Source: Oceanobacillus sp. CFH 90083 (GTDB lineage Bacteria > Bacillota > Bacilli > Bacillales > Amphibacillaceae). From it: a stretch of DNA of 64,000 bases. The stretch covers positions 62,001 to 126,000 of the forward strand of contig NZ_VIYG01000005.1 in the NCBI RefSeq assembly GCF_009389585.1. The letters are read 5' to 3'. Positions within the stretch are counted from its first letter, which is position 1, and every line of letters begins with the position of its first letter. The notes under the pieces were generated by a model that was not told the DNA's origin, did not search any database, and saw only the letters and a list, made by a program, of their open reading frames with translations. The position numbers were made by a program, and so were the translations under genes. Shown in pieces: positions 57,959-64,000 of the stretch.

Positions 57959-58862
57959 TCATGCTGCTTGGCATGCACATTCAGTATACAGGAGGCTTTG
58001 AACTGGTAAAGCATTCCGCAATTGGTGGTAAAAAAGATTGCAAGGCTGGTACATATTGAATGCCATATTCATCATAGTCCAAGGCAGATACCAATCGAGC
58101 TGGTTAGATTTTCCCATATGATGGATGTAATCTGCTGTTGGAATTAAGTAGTAAAAGAGAACATAATTAATTGCATCATACTCCTTAGATAACAATTTAA
58201 ATTCGATATTATATGTTTTCAAAAAGATATATAAATAATGTGTATTTACAAAAAAGTCTCCTCTTTGTTTTCTAGATAAAAACTTTGAAGCACTTGCAAT
58301 ATCATAAATTCTAGGTCGAAACTGAAGAGAGTTTTTTGTATTCATCGTAAGAAAAAATTTCCTGAAGATAATTCAAAGATTTTTCAATAAGAAAGATATA
58401 CTCCTCGCTATCAAAGTTTGATTTTTTTTGAATATACTTGCATAGTTTTCTTTAGCTCAATAATTTCTTTTGAGAATCTAACAACCATTTTTCTAAATCA
58501 TTAAATGAACTTTTTTTACACATATCGTCTTTTTTAAAATTTTGAGAATAAGTACTTCCATGTATTTTTACAACCAAATCAGCTACCTATTTTAACATTT
58601 CTAAATTATTAAGTTCATATCTATGGCCACTTGCATATTATAACAATTGACAAACGTACCCGTTGTAGATTGCAAAGTTAGAACCAAATTTTGTTTTTAT
58701 AGGAACGGGAATCGAAATTCCTTTCTGTTTCCATAATTTCATAATACTCACTTGAAAATCATACCAATCAATATTAACTTCTAATTTACAAAGCTTAAAT
58801 ACATATGAATGAGTTCCTTGTTCAATTTTCCATATGTCATTCGGGCTTCCGTTATCGAACAT
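57959..58862 (-). pseudogene. APH-like phosphotransferase, decayed relative of the gene at 32125
   Basis: Two open fragments remain. The first (58862-58638) reads GSPNDIWKIEQGTHSYVFKL, the ATP-lobe start. The second (58345-57959) reads FRPRIYDIASASKFL and DYIHHMGKSNQLDWYLPWTM, matching GPRILDVALATLQL and the C-terminal region of the intact kinase. The Brenner motif region between them is lost. It belongs to the decayed parallel gene set. Confidence 0.75.
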
Positions 58863-59134
58863 AGAAATATTAGCTGTGTTAAATCCCTAATTTTCATACA
58901 CTATATTTCTTACATCTGTTTAATTCATGTTTACACCCCTGGAATCTTGTTAGTTATAAACAGAAAAAATTGTCGAATTCCCCAAATAATTCGATTGTAA
59001 TAAACAATACTTTATTAAAGTGACTTTTCATGGATATACATTCTAACATCTATAATTTCAAAATTTTGTTAATAATCCATATTTTCTATACAATCTTCTG
59101 GTAATGAGTGTAAGCTACATAAAATACCTTTCTT

Positions 59135-59959
59135 TCATTTTATGTAATTGTTTAATGATTTAGCCCATTGTTGCAAAAACACGCCTAAATCTTCCTCTAA
59201 CGTTATGTCTGCCTTTTCCAATAATTCTTTTTTACATCCTTTAACTGCTATACCCACTCCACAATTAGTTAGCATACTTATATCATTTTTAGCATCCCCA
59301 AAAGCAACAACATCCTTTAAATCAATTCCTCTTGTGCACAAAACTTTACTAATCCCTCTTGCTTTACATGAATTATTTGGTATTAATTTTATACCTCTAA
59401 AGCGATCAATACTGTACCAGAACAAATTTGAATAGTCTACCAAAAGTTCTTCTAATAAATCTGTAGATGAATTACTAAAAATATATATTTCAGTCACTTT
59501 TTCTAGTGTCTTCATTTCCTCAATATCAGTTATAGTGATTGTATTTCGAGGAGTATTATACACAAATTTATACTTCAATAAAGCTTCTTTAGAACTAGAA
59601 AATATTTTTCCGTTTGATTCAATAACAATTGATGCTTTTTTGGAATAATTATCCAATATTGCATGAACTTTTTTTTTGAGAAAATAATTAATAATGTGCC
59701 ATTCACCACTATCATAGTTATACAATACGTTTCCATCATTACATATTAACATCTTGTCCAAAGATTCAAAAAACTCATCAGATGATATTATGTCCCTAAT
59801 TGATTGTGGATTTCTACCAGTAGCTAGGAAAAGATTAATTCCATTTTCTTTTAACATGAACAAACCTTCCAACACCCCATCAAAGAAATCTTTTTCCCTG
59901 TCGATTAATGTTCCGTCTAAGTCAAATACAGCTGTTTTAAAGTTATTACCTATTTCCAA
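59135..59959 (-). CDS. HAD-superfamily phosphatase (Cof-like), paralogue
   Basis: This 274-residue protein is full-length and closely related to the HAD protein encoded at 40387: motif I AVFDLDGTLIDREKD, motif II LATGRNPQSI, motif IV VAFGDAKNDISML and a Cof-type cap. It is the only intact gene in the decayed parallel set, which may mean it is still used or was broken off most recently. The presumed substrate is a sugar or cyclitol phosphate. Confidence 0.85.
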   Translation of the reverse strand: MEIGNNFKTAVFDLDGTLIDREKDFFDGVLEGLFMLKENGINLFLATGRNPQSIRDIISSDEFFESLDKMLICNDGNVLYNYDSGEWHIINYFLKKKVHAILDNYSKKASIVIESNGKIFSSSKEALLKYKFVYNTPRNTITITDIEEMKTLEKVTEIYIFSNSSTDLLEELLVDYSNLFWYSIDRFRGIKLIPNNSCKARGISKVLCTRGIDLKDVVAFGDAKNDISMLTNCGVGIAVKGCKKELLEKADITLEEDLGVFLQQWAKSLNNYIK

Positions 59960-60539
59960 GCTTCTCCCCCCTTAATAAATTGATTTTTTCTTTAATTTTT
60001 TATTAGACTCAAATCAAAACTCAATATAATACTGAGTTTTAATACTACTTAATGATGTGATAAAAATTAGTATATGCAACTATATAAGCTATATAGTTTA
60101 TTTCCCAAAAATTCAGGAGATGAATAATACGAACTCACATTAAAATATCAAAATCACATGACAATAGGCCCTTCCGCGTTCCTCGACTTATTACGTGTAA
60201 ATCCTTTATTCGTACTTGACGATGATTGATAGTTAGAAATGTGCTTTTCATACTAAGAATATTACTAGACTACATTTTTAGAGTCTAAAATACTACTTCC
60301 AAAGAGCCCTATCAATTTCTCGACTGAAATTCTACTATAAATTCCTTATGTTTTATTATTATCATTCATGCTTGCCTAAAAACTTATAAAATGATAAACA
60401 AAAGTAAGAATTTTAGAATTGATTAAGCTTTGACCTTTAAATCCTTGATGATTATTTTATTGCAACTTCACAACATTTTGGATTATACTCCTATTATTTA
60501 CTTAAAATAGTAATAAATTGCCTGCTTAGCAATATTAAC
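59960..60539. other. Gap between HAD gene and nucleotidyltransferase remnant
   Basis: About 580 bases without a recognisable gene on either strand. It is AT-rich and probably holds the promoter of the HAD gene near 59960-60100 plus decayed DNA. Confidence 0.4.
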
Positions 60540-61665
60540 TTTGGAATCCTCCTAATAAATTCCTTTTAATCCTTGTTCATAATCTAAATTAAGTATTATC
60601 TTTTTAGCCTTTTCAATATCTTGGGGATGAACAAATATATCATTATCATTAAAATCCCTTAAACCTAAGTCATGATATATACTGAAAGGAGCTAATTACT
60701 ATGTTCCCAACCTCAAGGGAGATAAGAAGTTAAAAAAGGGGCTAAAATTTATTTTCCCCAAAAAAAGAACGGAGTTCAGCGCTTTCAAGGTTGAAAAAGA
60801 AAAGAAATAGCCATTTCCACCCCAAAACATAAAAAAGCAGATGAAACCCTTGCCCTACACGATTTAGAATAGTTAAAAACGACATAAACATTCAACCAGG
60901 GAGGGGTTATCTGTATGGCAATTATACCACAATGAGTTTGTTTTCGTAGACAGATTTAGAAAATCTACGTGTAGTGATGGAGTATTTACCAGATCAAAAA
61001 CTCATGGAAACTTTAGAAAAAGGACGTAATGACTATCCTGTCCGAGCGGCTTGGAATACGATATTAGCTGGTGTTGTTTTCCAGCATGATTCGATGGAGT
61101 CGCTTCGGCGTGAATTAAATAGGAATGCCCAGCTACTCTGGTTATACGTTTTAGAAATGGAAATAGCACCTCCAGCTTACGTCTATTCCCAATTAAAAAA
61201 ATCATGCATCATGAAGTAGCCATCGAAGCGATGTTTCAGACGATGGTAGAGGAAATCAGGCAACTACTTCCGGATTTCGTAAAGACCTTAGCGATGGATG
61301 GGAAAGCAATTCCATCAGAAAGGCTAAGACCTTTCAACAACACATAACGTATGTTTTTATTATCAAGTTCTTCACAAACTTTAGAAGTATACTTAAGCTG
61401 TTCTTTCGCACTTAATTTTTATGTACTATAGGTATTTTTTAGATATTTGTATAAACGCTGAAATGCACATTGGTTTTCGTTATCAATAAAAAAGTATTTC
61501 TTTATTGATAACCAAGCTATACCACCAATTCTGTGAAGTTCAATTATTCCTATTACCTTATCCCATTCTAATTTCATGCGAAGTAACCTAACTAATTCTT
61601 CTGATTCTTTTGGTTTCAACTCTTTTTTGAGAGTAAAGTAACTACTCTGTACTCTTTTTTCATGT
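60540..61665 (-). pseudogene. NTP_transf_5-like nucleotidyltransferase, split by a transposon remnant
   Basis: The 5' part (61665 to about 61340) reads MTNMKKEYRVVTLLSK, LEWDKVIGIIELHRIGGIAW and NKNIRYVLLKGL. The 3' part (60690-60540) reads YHDLGLRDFNDNDIFVHPQDI. Both align with the intact gene at 39255 (DWDKVIGLLEIHRIAGLAW, YKDCGLRGFNDNDLLVHPND). A transposase fragment separates the two halves and the C-terminus is missing. Confidence 0.8.
60915..61345 (+). pseudogene. DDE transposase N-terminal fragment (InsH/DUF772-like)
   Basis: The plus strand gives LRVVMEYLPDQKLMETLEKG, NDYPVRAAWNTILAGVVFQH, ESLRRELNRNAQLL and, after a frameshift, LLPDFVKTLAMDGKAI with the first catalytic Asp. This is the N-terminal third of a DDE transposase with an InsH-type start. 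The rest is gone. It lies inside the nucleotidyltransferase pseudogene. Confidence 0.65.
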
Positions 61666-62090
61666 TTGTCATAAACCTAGGAAGACCCCTTTCCTTAAAA
61701 ATATTATTAGTATCCACACTTATTGTATTTTGATAGCTATTTTTTAATGTAGAAATTAATCCATTTAATTCAATAATCATTATTGTGTAACATCAAATTA
61801 CACTAAACCAATATAATGGAAATAATGACCCTTTGTTAACAAAAAGTATTTACCGAAATAGTTAAAATTAATCCCTTCTTGCTTTAGATTGAAAATACAT
61901 GTTTATTTGAATTACTCCTTTTTCCAAAAAAGGTATCAATATGTTGACATATTAAGTTTTCCTCTAATATACGATAGAGTATAAGTTATATGATTACGCT
62001 TTTATTTCTGTTTTTGAAATCAACTTTATAAAGTGGATCCCATTGTCAAGACAACAATTTTATAAAAATAAGGTGGGTCCATTATAGAAC
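61666..62090. other. Non-coding right end of element B
   Basis: No gene was found in these roughly 420 bases. The stretch leads into the element-end sequence shared with 15621-15794. It carries no integrase or excisionase frame. Confidence 0.4.
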
Positions 62091-62440
62091 TTTCGAGGAT
62101 ACTGTTATGAAATATCTAAAGAAGTAAAACATTCTGGTAGCTATTCAGTATTATTTAAAGAAAAAATCAATAAAAAAGGCATTTTAGAGTGATTTCCCCC
62201 ACCTTGCTATCCCTTGCCACTACTAACTCCTGTAGCAATCATAAGTGAGTTTACTAGTGGTCAACCCAAGGTGTGAAAGCTCACCGTTTTTGGCAATTTT
62301 TCAGCCATTTATATATCATCCTTTCATTTTCATTAGCTTTTAATTTTAGCTTATCCGTATTTTATGATATCACAAATATTTAAAAATACGATATAAAAGA
62401 CCCTTTCATCCTTATAACTATGGTGAAAGGGATTTATTTC
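62091..62440. repeat. mtaB 5'-end repeat, copy 3, with element-end sequence
   Basis: On the minus strand an ATG at 62308 opens MAEKLPKTVSFHTLG, MtaB residues 1-15, followed by a stop in the fused element DNA. The 62091-62263 part matches 15621-15794. The mtaB upstream part matches copy 1 closely down to the AATACGATATAAAAGAC segment. The copy is followed by a hairpin (CCCTTTCA ... TGAAAGGG, about 62402-62431). It marks the right end of element B. Confidence 0.8.
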
Positions 62441-62689
62441 TTTTATCATTACAATGCTGCTCCACGTATCAATTAACTTCATTTCTGCCTTAATAATTCT
62501 CTTTCTTTAACCTTTATTTGGTGGTACTTTTAAACCTTATCAGAATACTTGATATATCATCCTTACAGTTGCTTGGCAGATAACGAGTGATAAACTATTT
62601 AGATTTTCCTACGAATAATTCAGGTCTAATTTTTAATAATAAAAGCTTTCTCTATCAACTGAAGACAGAGATAAGTATGATTATTTCAT

Positions 62690-63030
62690 TAAAAAAATAA
62701 CGATTTAATCTTTCCTATAATTTTTCTAAATAATTTTAAGAAAAAATGTTCATAATAGCTTCCATGCTTTAAAAAATATACAAAACATTGATTAAAAAAA
62801 TATCCTAAAAAAATGAACCCATATAAATAAAAAAGGCACATTGTATTTTTTATCACTATATTTCTAGATTAATTGAAAGAAAAATATCAATAAAATGATA
62901 GAAATAAAGAGAACATAGAAACAATTAGAAGTATCATACATAGAACACTCATTATAGTTAAAAATAATATCAAACCAGCTTTATCTCTGTTTTTAATATT
63001 CTCCTGATACAGCTTATTCCATCCTCACTT
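62690..63030 (-). pseudogene. Decayed homologue of the element right-end membrane protein
   Basis: Short blocks match the intact membrane-protein gene at 14701-15540 in the same order. The C-terminal block near 62715-62810 matches 14710-14800, and another near 62910-62975 matches 15335-15410. The middle is deleted. It lies beyond copy 3 of the mtaB repeat, so it may be left from a still older element at the same site. Confidence 0.65.
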
Positions 63031-63056
63031 AAATCTTATCATAGCTGACTCTTCAA

Positions 63057-64000
63057 TCAAGCCTTTACCTCATCTTTTTTAACAAGTGTAAAGAAAACAA
63101 TAAAACCGATGAGCGTGGTTGTAAATATGATCGTCCCCATCGGAACTGCTGATGCCTCATTAATGCCTGCAAGCGGCGAAAAAATGGAACCAAGCAATAA
63201 TGGAAGCATGCCTAAAACAGCACTGGCACTTCCTGCACGATGGTCCTGCTTGGACATCCCCAATGTAAAGGTACTTGTCAATATCATCCCCATTGTGATC
63301 ATATAAATAAATATAAATAAAACAATCAATGCCAAAGGCCCTTCAATAATGGTCATGATAAGCAATAACGATGTAACAGTAAGTGCAGTTACAACCGCTG
63401 CCTGAAGCATCGTTTTTTCTGGTATGATCCCGCTGAAGCGTCCGATAAGAAAACTTCCTGTTATAATTGCCAGCCCATTAATACCAAATAACACACTAAA
63501 TACTTGCGGAGATACACCATAGATATCTTGATAAACGAATGGCGTACCGGACACATAAGCAAAACTGCCGCCATGGATAAAACCAACGACTAAAGCATAG
63601 CCGATAAAGGAACGGTCCTTCAGCAAACTGCCCATTGTTTTTAACGAAGCTCCTGCTGAACTTGGAATACGCTTATGCGGCGGCAGGGTCTCTTTAAGCT
63701 TCACAGCTACAATAGTAACCGTAAGCAGTCCGACTACACTTAAAAAGAAAAAGATACTTTTCCAGCTGGTCGACTCAAACGACAGAATAAAACCGCCTAT
63801 CATCGGGGCAATCATGGGAGCAATTGCATTAATAACCATCAATAACGAAAAAAACTTTGTCAGCGCCTGTCCGCTGAACACATCTCTTACAACCGCCCGG
63901 GAGAGAACAACTCCTGCAGAGGCAGTTAATCCTTGTAAAAACCGCATCGCTATCAATATCACAATATTAGGAGCTAAAGCACATAATATGGAGGCCACCG
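63057..64000 (-). CDS. Bcr/CflA-type multidrug efflux MFS transporter, partial
   Basis: About 313 residues are visible; the N-terminal part lies beyond the right edge. Eight or more hydrophobic helices remain. The RFLQGLTASAGVVLSRAVVRD segment is typical of the DHA1 Bcr/CflA group of drug/H+ antiporters. Base composition and codon use look like the core genes at 1-5848, so this marks the return to ordinary chromosome right of the island. Confidence 0.88.
   Translation of the reverse strand, partial: VASILCALAPNIVILIAMRFLQGLTASAGVVLSRAVVRDVFSGQALTKFFSLLMVINAIAPMIAPMIGGFILSFESTSWKSIFFFLSVVGLLTVTIVAVKLKETLPPHKRIPSSAGASLKTMGSLLKDRSFIGYALVVGFIHGGSFAYVSGTPFVYQDIYGVSPQVFSVLFGINGLAIITGSFLIGRFSGIIPEKTMLQAAVVTALTVTSLLLIMTIIEGPLALIVLFIFIYMITMGMILTSTFTLGMSKQDHRAGSASAVLGMLPLLLGSIFSPLAGINEASAVPMGTIIFTTTLIGFIVFFTLVKKDEVKA

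Noticed and set aside
1-64000. CRISPR array, tRNA or rRNA genes
   Set aside because: No regularly spaced repeats, cloverleaf-like segment or rRNA stretch was noticed in reading; a tRNAscan-SE and CRISPR search would settle it.

Overview
The window looks like a Bacillaceae chromosome of the Oceanobacillus/Virgibacillus type. It is AT-rich, uses strong AAGGAGG-type ribosome binding sites, and has a recognisable Bacillus-type core block at 1-5848: a yqfB-position gene, floA, nfeD with a SigW-type promoter, yqeY, rpsU, deoC and mtaB. A second core-like segment, a Bcr/CflA drug efflux gene, closes the window from 63057. Nothing on strain identity can be read directly; the genus is inferred from gene order and composition.

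The roughly 56 kb between these ends is accessory DNA inserted at the 5' end of mtaB. The first 15-16 codons of mtaB plus upstream DNA occur three times (near 5804-6050, 15795-15970, 62264-62440). Copies 2 and 3 are fused at codon 15/16 to the same element-end sequence. This reads as two accreted integrative elements, each of which replaced the mtaB 5' end. No integrase is visible.

Element A (about 5.85-15.8 kb) is a defence island. It holds a three-gene ABC-3C-type operon (nuclease-like effector, small middle protein, Rad50-like ATPase), a Gabija-like pair (OLD nuclease plus UvrD-like helicase), an IS200-like remnant and a multi-spanning membrane protein.

Element B (about 15.8-62.3 kb) begins with a graveyard of transposon remnants (16-20 kb) and then carries a large biosynthetic gene cluster, 20.3-54.7 kb, almost all on the minus strand. 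Its right-hand part encodes an ABC exporter pair, an S-adenosyl-nucleoside deaminase (plus strand), two SDRs in total across the cluster, an archaeal-type SAM synthetase, an NDPK-like protein, a small P-loop kinase, an acyl-CoA-dehydrogenase-like flavoenzyme, a myo-inositol-phosphate synthase, a frameshifted NUDIX gene, an AMP-forming ligase, a HAD phosphatase, a nucleotidyltransferase, a histidine phosphatase and a PhyH dioxygenase. After an IS66 and an intact IS4-family element come an APH-like kinase, an amino acid:carrier-protein ligase with its own ACP, a methyltransferase, two HPr-kinase-like proteins, a second nucleotidyltransferase, an LLM flavin monooxygenase, a BtrK-like PLP decarboxylase, a second ACP and an SDR. 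A separate transcript then carries an 8-codon microORF, a beta-sandwich protein and a BtrH-like acyltransferase.

The best reading is that one or two amino acids are loaded on stand-alone ACPs, decarboxylated and oxidised while tethered, in the manner of the butirosin side chain. They would then be transferred by the BtrH-like enzyme to an inositol-derived acceptor, which is phosphorylated, dephosphorylated and methylated, and the product is exported. The substrate assignments are inference. A second, mostly decayed set of the same gene types (BtrH-like, APH, HAD, nucleotidyltransferase) lies at 55.7-61.7 kb among IS fragments.
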